Assembly (NCBI GenBank): GCA_021399435.1
Contig: JAJTUP010000005.1
Coordinates: forward strand, 992,001-1,056,000
Direction: 5' to 3'
DNA: 64,000 nt
Source of the DNA: Diaporthe sp. PMI_573
Taxonomy: Eukaryota > Ascomycota > Sordariomycetes > Diaporthales > Diaporthaceae
Positions within the stretch are counted from its first letter, which is position 1; each line of letters starts with the position of its first letter. A program made the position numbers and the translations under genes. This document shows, piece by piece, positions 1 to 11,595 of this stretch. The notes beneath the pieces are model-generated. The model made no database searches. It had not been told where the DNA came from and saw nothing but the letters and a program-made list of their open reading frames with translations.

Positions 1-825
1 ATGTTACTGAGGCAGGAATTGGAGGAGACGAACGTCGTTTGATTAGGCTCAGCAAGCCTGCACAACTTGAACTTGGAGAGCAGGCCCACTGCCGTTGGGC
101 GACCCAGTTGAAGGCGGAGACACTAGCGTAAAAGATTTCGCATCTTGTCGAGGACGATCGCGCCAGCTTAGCATTTCAAAATTAGAGCGTTCATCAGTGG
201 TTCTTTCAAGTCCAGTCTCCAACGTCTATGTACCTGATCTCTATCCCTAAGCGGTCTAAGCAGATTGTCAGTCCTGATAGTGAGCCCCATACTGCCGCAG
301 TCCAAACCCTCAAATGAGAGGTGGCGGGTGGGTGGGGGGGGGGGTCCAGCATAGGTTCATCTTCAGGGTTTCGCGAGCCAAGGATCCAGGGTCCTACTGT
401 GTATATCTTCGTCCTTGGGTGACGTACCACCACTATTCTGATCTGTTTGCAATAGACAAACTCAACCCAGTACCCGGCATTATACTTTGCCAGATGAATA
501 CCCCTTTAAACAAGCCGCCTGCACGGTTGGCTGAGAATGCCCAATGGTTTGCATGTTTGCTTGGCTTTGAAACATCCACCTCCTGCAAGGGGTGACTCGC
601 ACTACAATAGCCACTTGTTTCCTCGAGGATGCCCCAGGCCCAATCATTTCCAACCGCCCACAATGACCGCCAGATTCAAGGCCACTCTTAAGGTCGGCCA
701 CGACGCCCATCGCCACGGCCATGGCGGTCGACCGTGGGAGCAACAAGCTTATCCTTTGTACAATAATTCGTGCACCAGCAAATTCTACGGAAATTGCAGG
801 CCAATTTCCAGACCAGTCACTCACT
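1..825. other. Gene-free stretch at the left edge
   Basis: I see no supported gene here. Several short open frames overlap on both strands and none resembles a known family. A run of eleven G residues lies at 334-344. The final few hundred bases presumably hold the promoter of the cytochrome-domain gene that starts at 826. Confidence 0.6.
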
Positions 826-1707
826 ATGCACGCCCTTCCTTCAACTCTCGTGACGCTCATTCTGTCCATCGTGGGCACGACGACAGCAGCCAGTGGCGAT
901 GGCCTACCTCAAGCGAGCAAGTACGTCGACAGCAATTCGAACATCACATTCCTCGGCTACGCCAACCAGGGTTTCCACTTCGGCATGGCCCTGCCCCAAG
1001 ACCCCAAAGACGACGTTATCGTCCAGCTCGTCTCACCCCTAAAAAACGGAGGCGGATGGGGCGGCATCGACTTTGGCGCGTCAATGACAGGCCCCCTCAT
1101 GGTCGTCGCCTGGCCCAACACGGCCAAAGAAAACGCAGTCATGATCTCGCCCCGGGTAGCGACTGGCTACGAGATCGACAACGGCGCGAACGTCTACAAG
1201 TCGAACCCCATCACCATCACGCAGATCCCGGACGGCACTTTCGTCAACGACACACACGTCTCGGCCACATTTGTCTGCGGCGGGTGCCTGAACGCGGACT
1301 CGTTCGGCGCCGCCAACGTGACGGCTACCTTTGCCTACGCGTACGCCTACGATCCCGTCGCGGACCCGGCGGACCCGGATACCACGCTCTCGGACCACAC
1401 GGCTAACGGGGAGCCTTACGGCGCGTTTGGGGTCACTGTTGCGCAGGCCAAGAGCGGCGAGTACTCGACCTGGGCTGCCCTGACTGAGGCCGCTGCCGCT
1501 GCCTCTGGGACGGCCGCAGCGGGGGCCTCGGCGACGGGTGGGGCTGCCGGGGCTGCTCAGACCGGTTCTTCATCGTCGTCCACTTCGTCGTCCTCTTCCT
1601 CTTCGGAGGAGGACCACTCCGATGTGTCTGGGCTGAGCGGCGGTGCCATCTTCGCCCTTGTGGGCGTTGGCTTGATCTACGTGCTGCAGGCAGTTCAGAT
1701 CCTTTGA
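826..1707 (+). CDS. CDH-type cytochrome (DOMON) domain protein, secreted and probably GPI-anchored
   Basis: Intronless, 293 residues. An N-terminal signal peptide (about residues 1-22, ending TTTAAS) is followed by a domain matching the heme-b cytochrome domain of cellobiose dehydrogenase: the GGGWGGIDFG and LMVVAWPN stretches, RVATGY, a CGGC pair (Cys151, Cys154) that should form the conserved disulfide, and DHTANGEP. Met87 and His191 occupy the positions of the two axial heme ligands, so the domain should bind heme. No flavin (GMC) domain follows. Instead there is an Ala/Ser-rich linker (about 235-267) and a hydrophobic C-terminal tail, which fits GPI anchoring or a membrane anchor. Likely role: extracellular electron transfer at the cell surface, for example to lytic polysaccharide monooxygenases (inference). 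An upstream in-frame ATG at 721 would add 35 residues and bury the signal peptide, so 826 is preferred. Confidence 0.85.
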   Translation: MHALPSTLVTLILSIVGTTTAASGDGLPQASKYVDSNSNITFLGYANQGFHFGMALPQDPKDDVIVQLVSPLKNGGGWGGIDFGASMTGPLMVVAWPNTAKENAVMISPRVATGYEIDNGANVYKSNPITITQIPDGTFVNDTHVSATFVCGGCLNADSFGAANVTATFAYAYAYDPVADPADPDTTLSDHTANGEPYGAFGVTVAQAKSGEYSTWAALTEAAAAASGTAAAGASATGGAAGAAQTGSSSSSTSSSSSSSEEDHSDVSGLSGGAIFALVGVGLIYVLQAVQIL

Positions 1708-4700
1708 GATACCCCCATTTCTTTTACCATTCATGGTACAGGCGTCCAGGTGTCAACTGATCCGGCGTATTCGGAGGCTTGAGCAGGTGCATTTTGTGGT
1801 CTCTGGCAAAGGAAGGCCACCGGCAGAATTAGGGACAGGGATGCCGCCGGACTGGAAAAATATTTATTCAATGACAGACTTTGTTTGATCCGACTGTCTG
1901 ATGCAGGACTGCCTGGGTGACATGACAAATCGAGAATGCTCTGCTATCTGAAATCTTGCCGACGGTTGTACATACACAGCCGGAATATGTTGCAGCTGTG
2001 GAGTTTCCGCGATCGTTTTCACACGTTCATCTCAGTTCCGCACTTGAGCAGCAGGACGAGTGGATTCCGTTCAGTATCTACGACCTGTCGGTCCTGCATT
2101 GGTTCGGTAAGAATATGATCGCTGACCGCTCGCTTCGGCGGTCTGAAAATAGCCGAGAAGGCACTTCCTCCCAAGTGTCCGGTGGTGATGCTAGGCCGGA
2201 GCAAGTTCCACTGGTCTGGCTGAGGGTCTAGGCCTAGGTTCTGGGGGAAGAGGGAATCGGCCGCCTGGGGATCGGGCTGAGGCAACTGGTCCGCGGCCGA
2301 CTAAACTGCATGCTGGGATGATTTTCGAGGCGAAATAACACTAATTTCCTTGTTCCGTGACCCATCTCAACGCAGAAAAAGCAGTTGGGTTTCTTCGTTG
2401 CACCTGAGCTGCCCCGTGGTCAATGGCACCATATTACATGCGATATGAACATGCTTGGGTGCTCGGGAAGCCCGTGGGATATTGCCTCTCGCCTCCGAGC
2501 TTGGCGAGGCTGCCAGGAATGGACATCGACAGACATGAATCTGGCGCAATATAGCCACCTCCTGCATAACCTCCAGGGGTCGGATGTCGACAAGCTGTTC
2601 CGGAGTGATGATCTCTCTGGTAGCGACATGGCAACCACGTGGCAGACTCCGTACTCGTCTCGGTGCCGGGGGGTTTCCATGACAGCATAAAGCAGTTTGG
2701 AAGGAGACAAGGGGTCTGGCGTTGTTGAGAGCTGCGGCGCCCGCTCGTATCTGCGCTCGGGCATTTCTGACCACCACAGGACGATAAATTGCATTTCGGT
2801 GAATTAAGGTTTCGTAGTGGACAAATAAACTACTTGCCAAGCTATGGAGCATTCGCTGGCAGTCTAGCAATGGCTGAATGGGCGCAAGAGGGGGGTAGTG
2901 AGAGACTGATGATGAGCACGTTCACACTCAGGAAGGGATCTGGAGCAACCCTTGGGAAATGTCCGGTCTCGTGCCCCTGCTGCTAATAGACCACTGCCTT
3001 TGCCCGGACCTTGAAGTGGTCACCCTTTTGGGCAGTTGGTCGGACAGCAAGCCTACCTTGAACGTAAGACGCGACAGTGAACCCTCTCTTTTCCTAGCCT
3101 GGCAGGATGTGGTTATCCACTCATACCGCCCAATTCGAAGACTCCAAGATCCTAGCTCAAAACCTACCCACCTGCACGTCGTTCCAAGCGGCCCGCAAAT
3201 ACAGTTTCAGCACAATGAACATAAGAGCGGACACTCATACCCGAAAATACGAACTAGAACAGCCCTGGACATGGATAGACAGCCCTAAAATCAAACAACC
3301 TTCCCCGCTCCCAAACGTTCAGACGCCACCCTCCTTTCCTCTTTCGGTTTCATGTACCTAGATGGATCTACTTGTATTTGGGCTGTGAACCATAGTCCTC
3401 TCAGATGCATTAGTGCCTCTTTCCATTCCTATATACACGGAAAAGGGGTGACTGAGGCTCAGTGATAACTGGTGTTAGCGAGTCGCTCGTAACCATCACT
3501 AAGGTCCCCGAAGTCCAAACCGTACAGATTGCTGGCTGGAGGTCGTATTTATCGTCCTCTTCACCGGGAATATACCCTTTTATGGAAGTTCGAAAGTATA
3601 CGCGTATTTACTGAGAAACGAAGTGAATAGTTCCGGGGCTGGGGTGGGGTGGGGGTCGTCACTGAGTAGAAGGGGACGCGGGAAGCTGATAACCGATATA
3701 ATCCGCACGCGTACACTACCTCTCGGGGACAGCGCCTGCCAAGTATCTCGGCATTTGAAGATCGACAATAGTGCCAGGGGGAACAATATACAAAGAAACC
3801 CTTATTACTCCAGACATCAAGGTGGCAGGCTCAGAGGCGACCGGGTTACAACTAGGTAGATCGGTAGCCAGGATGGGAGTGATGGGCTTTCTGTGCCCCT
3901 GCAAATCATGTCAAAAGTACCAGAAGGACGTATATTATTCCCAAGACTGCATACCCTAGGGTATTTCAACGGTCATCGAGACACACGGGGTCCCTAGCAA
4001 GGCAGGGTTTGGTGCATGACAGGCTTCTAGACCCATCCCATACGGAGGTACCTAAGCTACCTACCCAGGTAGGTACTACCTAGGTGATGTTGGTTGGGTG
4101 TTGGTGAATGTTCAATGCGTCAAAACGCCAGCATGCGCGAAATCCGAAATCCTTCGGCTACAGTTCCGATGCCGATCCCCAGCCTCACAAATCCAAATTG
4201 GAGCTCACCCACCCGAGCGAATCGGCATCACAGTGTCCCAGACCAGATGAAACTGTGGCGCTTTCTCCTCTGTCCCTGAAAGTTTTTTCTTCTCGTGGAC
4301 ATTGCATTAGCGCAGGTGACGATTCCACAAGAACATGTGTCATGCAGCTTCATCATCACAGAGAGGAATACTTCAAGCTATTGGGCGGCACAACCTCTCA
4401 AAAATCCGATCTTGGGCAGTGGTCGTGAATCCCCCAGACGAAGCTCACTACATGCGAAGGCGAACGCACCGGTCTAAGCCCTAGGGAATTGTCAAATAAA
4501 ATTTGGCTCAGCTCAGGTCTTGGCCCAGGCTGAATCACGAGGCTGCGGCCCACGTCATCTGAGGCTCAAGCACGCACTGGCGCTGCGATTATGTGAGGCC
4601 GGAAGCCCGGATGTTAATCCTATGCAGCCAGTCCAACGGCGATCGACTCGTCTACCCCTGCATACGTGTTTTTTTGATCTTGCGTCCAGTCTAGATCCTG

Positions 4701-6475
4701 CAACCGAGAAGCTATGTAACCTTCATGAAGCACATGCAGTGCCTCCTTGCATCTACAGATGCTGTAGAAGATCATGGGCCACCGTAGTCACCCCTAGCTT
4801 AGGCAGCAGACCTTGATCAGCGGAATTACATGTTGGATGATAAGAAGGTGCTCGGATGGCCGCGTGGATTTTCTCCACCAGGGCAAGGCCCAGGCCCGGC
4901 GCGCCGCATGTGGTTCGTTGCCACGATCCAGCGGTGTATTCGTTTTCCAGGCCAGAGAGCTGGGACCAATGATTGTCCTTTGTCACAAGGATTTTGCAGA
5001 CCTGGGGAATCCAAGAGGACTTCCGACCCATTGCTTTTTCTACAGTTCCAAGTTCGAGTTTGCACGACTACAGAATAGGCTATCCATCAAAGATGTGGAG
5101 CCGCATGCAGCAAGCTCCGTGTATAAAGCCTGCTGAAGGACTCTTTGCTCAGACTCTGGATTTCAAAAGACATCACAGTTCATCAAAAGGCCTGAGAAAC
5201 ACATGAATCATTTCAAACACGTTCAGAAAGTCCCTTCACATACTTCAGCACCAAATATGGCCCAAGCCGAGCTCGTGGAAATGGTCACCGAAGGACGAGA
5301 GACCATCGTCATCTTTCCCAAGCCACCCAAGAAGGGTAGGGCTAAGCACGAGAACAAGACTGGAAACACAACTCCGGTGGTACAGACTGAAGGCCATGCT
5401 ACAATTGGAGGCGGAATTTCTGATGCTATTATGCACCTGTACGTCTAAGTCGGCCATTAACACCATGCCCATGAGGGCGAATGTGAGTGGATGCATTCCA
5501 TCTTAATCTCCGCCCTTCTTCCTCCCAAATATAAACAGAGAAAGAAGAGAAGCTAACTCCTTACGCTCAGGACTTTTGCCCAGAGTGCTATTTCTATTCA
5601 TTAGTGCTTCTCGGTGGGTAGTGTTGTTCAATCTCGGAGACATGAGGCCACCTGAACCGCACTGGCACTTGAGGGACACTTGGTTGTGAGTACCACTCAA
5701 CTGCTTATTGGTGGAAGTGGCTCAGGTCAAATTCAGTGGTTGAGACATAAGCAGCTTGGACTACTTTGGGGGTTCAAAGTGTACTTAGATCTCGGGTAGC
5801 TATAGAATTGAGGATTACTATTGCCCCTCACCGCATATCTGCGTGCGCCTCTGAAAACCTCCACATCTTGGCTCAGGCGCTGTTGTACTTGCCGATTCCC
5901 GAAGGCTTGGGATTCGTCATGACGGGTCGGGTCGTCCTGCACACGCGCTAAGGAGCTGCTGTACACCATCACAGCTGCACACTGGCGGCGGCGCCCAATG
6001 AATCGTGAAGTCGGTATCGTCCATCGCATGATTTTGGGGGCCGGCAGTATAACGTGACCCGCCAACCGGCATTAGAGTTTTGTACCGATGACGCCCGACT
6101 CCAATGGCATATTCACACATCCAGCCTTCCAAGTGGTGTTCAGATGGGCTCGTCCGCGATCGTCAAGACTCTTGGTGTGGGGGGCGAAGATATGCCATTC
6201 GCTGTACAGGTGGTGCCCGACAACACTAGGGCGGCTCACCGGTCGCTGATCATAGCTCGTGTGGTTGACTTTTGCACAGTCGTGGGTGCCCAAGGCATCC
6301 ACAACGGCCGTCACGAGGCGCGACAGACGAGGTGAGGCGATGGTCTGCCTCGACATCGAGTCCTGAGAGGTGGCATGAGCCCTCCGTATAAAGCTGCTGT
6401 GTGGCCCCACACTGCGTGGTTCAGCGGTTGATCTGAGTCCCCTACACAACGTCCGACCCCAATTGCTCTGCGAAT
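1708..6475. other. Long gene-free stretch (4.8 kb)
   Basis: No gene family is recognisable on either strand. The open frames are short, overlap in several frames and lack conserved motifs. The longest is 167 codons on the minus strand at 2367-2870. A lysine-rich ATG frame at 5203-5448 (81 codons) could be a small protein but has nothing to support it. The one structured element seen is a cluster of AGGTACCT-like words near 4045-4087, listed separately. Confidence 0.5.
4045..4087. repeat. Cluster of GGTACCT / ACCTAGGT palindromic words
   Basis: Within about 43 bases the words aggtacct, acctaccc, aggtaggta, ctacctaggt follow one another, giving nested short palindromes built from GGTA/TACC. 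Similar GGTACCTA words are common in Sordariomycete spacers. No function can be assigned. Confidence 0.55.
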
Positions 6476-7666
6476 ATGTGCCCGAATATGCGGGGAGCAT
6501 CTATCGACATCGAAGACTTGGAAAGGGGAACCAGGGCCAGCCAAGTACCCTCGGTCGTGCATGGGGCAGTGGCACCTGAGACTGGCCAGGACAACGATGG
6601 CGGCGGCAGCAATTCGGAGGACTCGGCTTCGAATACAATTTCTCATGCGGCTGTTGAGGATGAAATAGCTCCTGGTCAGTAACATTAGCTGGAAAGAACA
6701 CCCGTGATGAAGCTGATGCCATCCTATAGAATATGACGAGGGGCAGGTAGGACTTGCTCGATTGAAGTCAAAGGACCCGCAATTCAACTTCTATCCCATC
6801 TTCGCGACCGAGAGGGGGATGGTCCTAGAATCAACCGCTGTCGAAATACACAACCTCTCAAGGAAGATGCAACAACTGAGAAAGAGAATCAAAGCAAAGC
6901 ACGGTGTCGAACCCCGTGGCTTAGGCCAAAGAAAGCGAGGTCGCAAGAGATGGGAGATGCTGTCGAAAAGAATAAAGGACAAGTTGAAAGAAATAGGTAT
7001 ACCTTCAAGCAACGCACCTACCAGCATTTGGCCCTTCAGACTTGATGGTATTGACGATCGATGCTGTTGGTAGATGCCGAGTTCGTCGCTTGGAAGGCTA
7101 TGGATGAATGCGCGCGCCCACAGCCGGGAGCTCTCAAGATGTTGCAGTACTGGATCGGAAAGCAACCAGATCAACAGTGGGAGATGTATAATGCTCAAGA
7201 TGTAGATCTCTTCCGCCTTCTTGGGCCAGAGAGGGGACCGATAGCGCGGTTCGTTCACGAGTTCGTCCCGACGACGGCTCTGGCTGAATATGTTCTTGTG
7301 AGTAGCCAATCCTACAAAAGAAGTGTAGCATGGGATTTCTGACTGACCGGAGTGAAGCGGCCGTTCCGGGCTCGCAGCTCAGGGGATGAGATGTTTGAGT
7401 ATCGTGCCTATCGCGAGAGCACGCTTCAGCGAATTGCCACTGCGGTTGCGTTCCTCCTGATATCTGTCTTTCTCCTCATGCCCTTGGCTGTCTTGGCCTA
7501 CTTCGGTGCGAATGTCACTATCAGTGTTTCCCTGGTGTTGCCAATGGCTGTGTTAGTCTTTTTCCTAGCTGAAGCGGTGGAAAAGAATGAAGGGCGTCGG
7601 TTTCTACTTGTCTTTGGATACCTTGCCGTCACGGGCATGGGCGTGTTTGTTGGACAGGACTGCTAG
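6476..7666 (+). CDS. DUF6594-type membrane protein
   Basis: Four exons: 6476-6674, 6730-6996, 7074-7297, 7358-7666, giving 332 residues. The phases join cleanly (1, 1, 0). The N-terminal 66 residues are acidic and Ser/Asn-rich. A basic, coiled-coil-like region follows (around residues 95-155, many Lys/Arg, starting at the LSRKMQQLRKRIK stretch). The C-terminus carries three hydrophobic segments of 18-25 residues, starting near LLISVFLLMP, VSLVLPMAVL and FLLVFGYLAV. This order (soluble helical part, then three C-terminal membrane helices) is the hallmark of the fungal DUF6594 family, whose molecular role is unknown. The acceptor at 7073 was chosen over the nearer cag at 7039 because only it keeps the frame open. 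An additional upstream exon cannot be excluded. Confidence 0.75.
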
Positions 7667-9362
7667 TGACCTCTCTCGAATGCCTACCCAGGTTTACCGG
7701 CCACCTCGACGGATCCAGAGGCAATACTAGCATTGACGTACCAAAGCTCTCTTAAGAAGAGGGATGTGAGAATTCCATAGTCAAATTGAACAGATTTCTG
7801 TCCCGCGATCCGTGATGAAGCAGATGCACAGGTGTGAGAAGAAGAAAGAGGCCAAGGCTTCAGGCCCGGCTGCAAAGAGAGGAAGAAATGAGGGGGTTGG
7901 CACACGGGGCGTGTGAGGCGCACCTAATGATCAAGCACCAATTTTTCACCTTCCGTGCTGATGCCTGGGCCTGTGGACTTTTTGGGGGCCTTTCCCCCCT
8001 GCCACCAGCGAAATCTGTGACGGTACCTACCAACGTACAGCAGTCACAGCAGCTAATGCCACCCGTTATCTCGTCAACATTTCCATTCTAGAAATGTCCA
8101 TCTGGTGAACCGTCCTGATGTCAAGCCATGATACAGGAGCTTGTGGATGCCAAGAAGCTAGTACGGGGTCAGAGACTTATTACACTTCCCTGGGCCTCAA
8201 CAAGACGCAGGTTGGTGGAGTGGACCGTTGGTCGTATGCCAGGCCGTTCTACAGAGCAACGACCAACCTAGCGCTGGGTAGGTTGGTTCACGTTCTAAAT
8301 ACCCTCTTTGGTCTGCTTGCACGATGACAGAGCCAACCGAAGTTAGGACATCGACCGTGACGGTAGCACCAGAGGAGCACCGCTCCCCAATGAGTCGTTC
8401 ACTTGTTATGTAACACGATAGATCGTGTTGGCCGTCGTTTCCTGGCCAACTTGACCTGCAGTGGTTGCCTACCGTGCCCGGGGTGGGCAAGGCCGTGCCC
8501 GGGGTGGGCAAGGCTGTGCCGGGATGTTGAAAAGAAAGATGCGGTGAAGCAAGACACGTCAACATGTTGCTGTTTATTCGACTATTCCACGGCATGTGTA
8601 GCCTTGATCTTGGACATCCAATCGCCCTCATTGATGCATGGAGCGAAGGCTCGAGCATAGTTGGGTAGTTGTCCGGGGTCGGCTGATGACATTCATTTGC
8701 GAGCTTTTCGTCCGTGCCCAGGTGGTTCGCACATAGACACCCTCAGCTTCTATCTAGCCCATTCCGGGTACCCTAATTTGAACCTGCATGATTTCAACGC
8801 TGATCACCGGCCGTCCGTTTCCTTCCTTTTTGTTTTTCTCGGTCTTATTTTTCTCTCTGTTGCTTTGGTCTTCTCGTTCGTTCTGATTCAAAGGATCATC
8901 GAGATGTTGACAGAACGCTGAAGTCACACACGCTCTATACCTTTTGCAACTCTCTAAGTCGTAAAATATGGGCGTTTCGAAATTTTGATGCCATAAATCG
9001 GCGCAGTTGACCTGTCACCCTCTGCTTACAGTGCACACGGTGATCACTGCTCCTCAGTCCTGTCGAGCCGCGCTCAAACACAGCCCCCTAGCTCACTCGA
9101 GAATGACCCGCACAGACTTTGATACATCAAGGCATACGGCTTTTCGAGGCTTTATATTGTAGTAGTCCTTCCGGTCCTAGCGATAATGCTTTCCGGGTGT
9201 GCTTCCCACCACACCTGCTCTCGAATGCCTACCTACCGCCCGCCGTACTCGGCGGCGGTACCTAATGAGCTGTGAAGAGGTCCTTAACAACCTTTACACC
9301 TGATTCTGGTCTCCCTTGGCCTCGGCCGATTTCATTCCTCTACCAAGGCTGTCTTCCGAGCA
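7667..9362. other. Gene-free spacer with a small doubtful ORF
   Basis: No gene can be supported. An 86-codon ATG frame at 8661-8921 ends in a convincing hydrophobic helix (SFLFVFLGLIFLSVALVF) but lacks other support and may be chance. A short GC-rich tandem repeat lies at 8472-8524. Confidence 0.45.
8472..8524. repeat. 21-bp GC-rich tandem repeat, two full copies plus a partial third
   Basis: The unit begins ccgtgcccggggtgggcaag. It occurs at 8472-8492 and again, identical, at 8493-8513, followed by a degenerate part copy. It is a minisatellite seed in a non-coding spacer. Confidence 0.85.
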
Positions 9363-9779
9363 TCATTGCGTGCCAAGAAACGCGCCCGGTGCGCCTTTAA
9401 GACGGTAAGGCCCGAGTCTGCAGCAAAGCCTTCGTCCTGTCTGGCAGCAAACGGCGGTGGTTGAAAGATGACGCGTCAGGGCCCCAGATATAGTTGTCGG
9501 TGTGGATGGCCCTCGTCGGCATGAGGACAATAGCATCCTTTCTCGGGTGATATATGTGTCGCTTATGAATGTGTCTTTTAGGACTTTGCCCAGCGAGATG
9601 CCAGCATTATGAACCCGTAGGGTCTCTCTGAAGACAGAGACGAGCGTTGGGCAGTGCACGTTCAACTTGGTCATGTCGACATGGTGCTGTCTACCCGACC
9701 TCTTCTCATTATTCGCAGCAGTAAAGATGATAGTTGAGAGCTCTCGCCGGATCTCCCTCGACCAATTTGTGAGGTCCAT
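9363..9779 (-). pseudogene. Decayed cytochrome P450 fragment (not the family of its neighbour)
   Basis: Read on the minus strand from 9779, this stretch gives IRRELSTII, then VDMTKLNVHCPTLVS and FRETLRVHNAGIS. This is the J-K helix region with the ExxR motif (ETLR) of a microsomal P450. Near 9540 one base appears lost (gaaag), and the reading moves to a second frame encoding LMPTRAIHTDNYIWGPD and FNHRRLL, the stretch normally found between the K helix and the heme loop. A stop follows in that frame near 9397. No intact F-x-x-G-x-R-x-C heme loop can be found; only a degenerate remnant ending near 9363 follows. The sequence style resembles fungal P450s related to the CYP7/CYP8 type, quite unlike the intact P450 whose stop codon lies 62 bp away. 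It is non-functional by frameshift, stop and loss of the N-terminal half. Confidence 0.75.
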
Positions 9780-9840
9780 GCAGCTATTTTCGGCACCTAA
9801 GTACTACTTTGGCAACAGAAATGATGTTGCCGTAACTATG

Positions 9841-11595
9841 CTATTCACGAAGCGCGACTCGGACTGGAAATCCATCAGCTGGATGAGCTCCTCCGCCCCC
9901 GAGTTCCGCCTGGTAGGCGCGGTTCCCGTTTGCCGTCTTGACGCCCATGCGTGGATGCAGCCGGTCCCACTCATCGTAAGCAGGGGTGATGTCAAACGTT
10001 CTTGCCGTCATGACGAGCACGACCCGAAGCTCTAGCTGTGCAAGCGTCTGGCCAATACATGCCCGGATACCCCATTCAAAGGCCCTCCACGAGCCCTTCT
10101 TGGGGTAGAGAGGATCTCCGGGGCTAGTGAGCCAGCGCTCGGGTATGAACTCCTCGGGTTTCGCAAAGACCTCTGGGCGATGGTGCATCAAGAGACTGAG
10201 CGTCCAGATCTGACAGCCTTCAGTCGGGTACTGTCTCCCTTTTTCATCTGCTAGAATGAGATCTCGACGGCCCTGGCGCATGCTTCCAGCAGGGGGGAAA
10301 ATTCGAAGGACCTCCTTAGTGACAGCAGATGTGTACGGTAAATTATTGAGGAGTGTCGGATCGTTCGCTATCAACCGGCTGCAATTTTCAGCTGAGGAAT
10401 CGAAGCCAAACACCTTCTCATGCTCAGCGCGGACCTTGGCAAGAACTTCTGGATTGCGGGAGAGCAGCAAGTAACAGTACAGCAGCGTACTGCTTGTTGT
10501 GTCGTGGCCGGCATAAAGGAACATGCGCAAGTGTGGCTTCACGACTTCTTTGAATGTCTTTTGCGATAGCTCTCCTGCGCTCCCAGAATTGGATAGTTCC
10601 TTGTCCATGGCCAAAGAAATGATGGACTTGGACGGCGATGACCCCGATCCGGCAACGGCCCTCTCTTCAAAACGCTTGTCGATCTCCATGTCGAGATACT
10701 GATCCATGCGGTAGCTGTTATACTTTTGAACAAGTGGACGTATGTTTAGGTAACGGCGGAATGGGTTTAAGGTCGTAGCGAAAGGTGTCCATAAGATCTG
10801 TCTCCGGAGGCAGTCTGCGAGGGCACTGCCTTGTGTCTGATAACGGAGTCGTGCATCACTAATAATACGGCCAAAGTTAGCCCACGCTTCCTTGCGAGAT
10901 AGAAGCCGTACCCGTACAGCTTACAGCGTTGCCCGGCCGATGATGTCAAATGTAAGTCGCAATGTGTATTCTTCCAATGGAAACACCTGGTCCTGGTCCG
11001 CGCGCTGTCGAAGCAACCTACAAAAGACAGCAACCTCCTCAGCCATGGCGGGAGCAAGCCCTGTGATGTAACCAGAGGCGAATCCTTGGTTGAAGAGACC
11101 GCGCCACCTCTTCCATGCCGGCCCGTGCATCGTCATGAGCGACGGCCCGCCGTTGATGACCTCCAGGGTGCTGCACATGGCCGTAGGCTTATCAAGGAAA
11201 GCAGTCTCGACCTGCGACGCCACAAATGGGTCGGCAACGACCATGAGAGTGGAGTTGAAAGGCCACAAGTCGAGGTAGAAGATCCCGTCAGGGAATTGCC
11301 TTGCCATGAACTGTACCACCACATGCATCGTCGAGTTCCGTGGGAGAGCTTGAATACATTCCTTGAGCACGATGAAGTGCCCGAAAACAGGGTGATATGT
11401 CGGCATTGGCTTTCATTTGAAGAATCAGTCATGGTAATCTTCAGGCAAGCTCTCGACAGAAGCCCTATCTGGACCTACCGCGTTGGCTGCCTGCAGTTTT
11501 CGGACATGCTGGCGGTTGGCATTGAACCTGACGAAAAAGACGATCGCGGCAGCAACGACTGCAGCCACAGCGGCGGATGTGCTGACGTTGAACAT
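9841..11595 (-). CDS. Cytochrome P450 monooxygenase
   Basis: Three exons on the minus strand: 11595-11479, 11409-10925, 10858-9841, 539 residues. Introns are 69 and 66 nt. An N-terminal hydrophobic anchor (residues 7-23, Ala/Val-rich) is followed by the proline-containing hinge PMPTYHPVFGH. The I-helix motif AGHDTT is at 317-322, the K-helix ExxR (EVLR) at 383-386, PERW at 440-443, and the heme loop FEWGIRACIG at 461-470 with Cys468 as the thiolate ligand. All catalytic landmarks are present and length is normal. The protein should sit on the ER membrane and hydroxylate a small substrate with a P450 reductase. The general style resembles fungal secondary-metabolism P450s of the sterigmatocystin/aflatoxin StcS-like type, but the substrate cannot be told and no biosynthetic core enzyme is nearby. 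Confidence 0.93.

Noticed and set aside
2367..2870. A 167-codon minus-strand frame in the left spacer
   Set aside because: Open frames exist in several phases over the same bases, and none has recognisable motifs or splice support.
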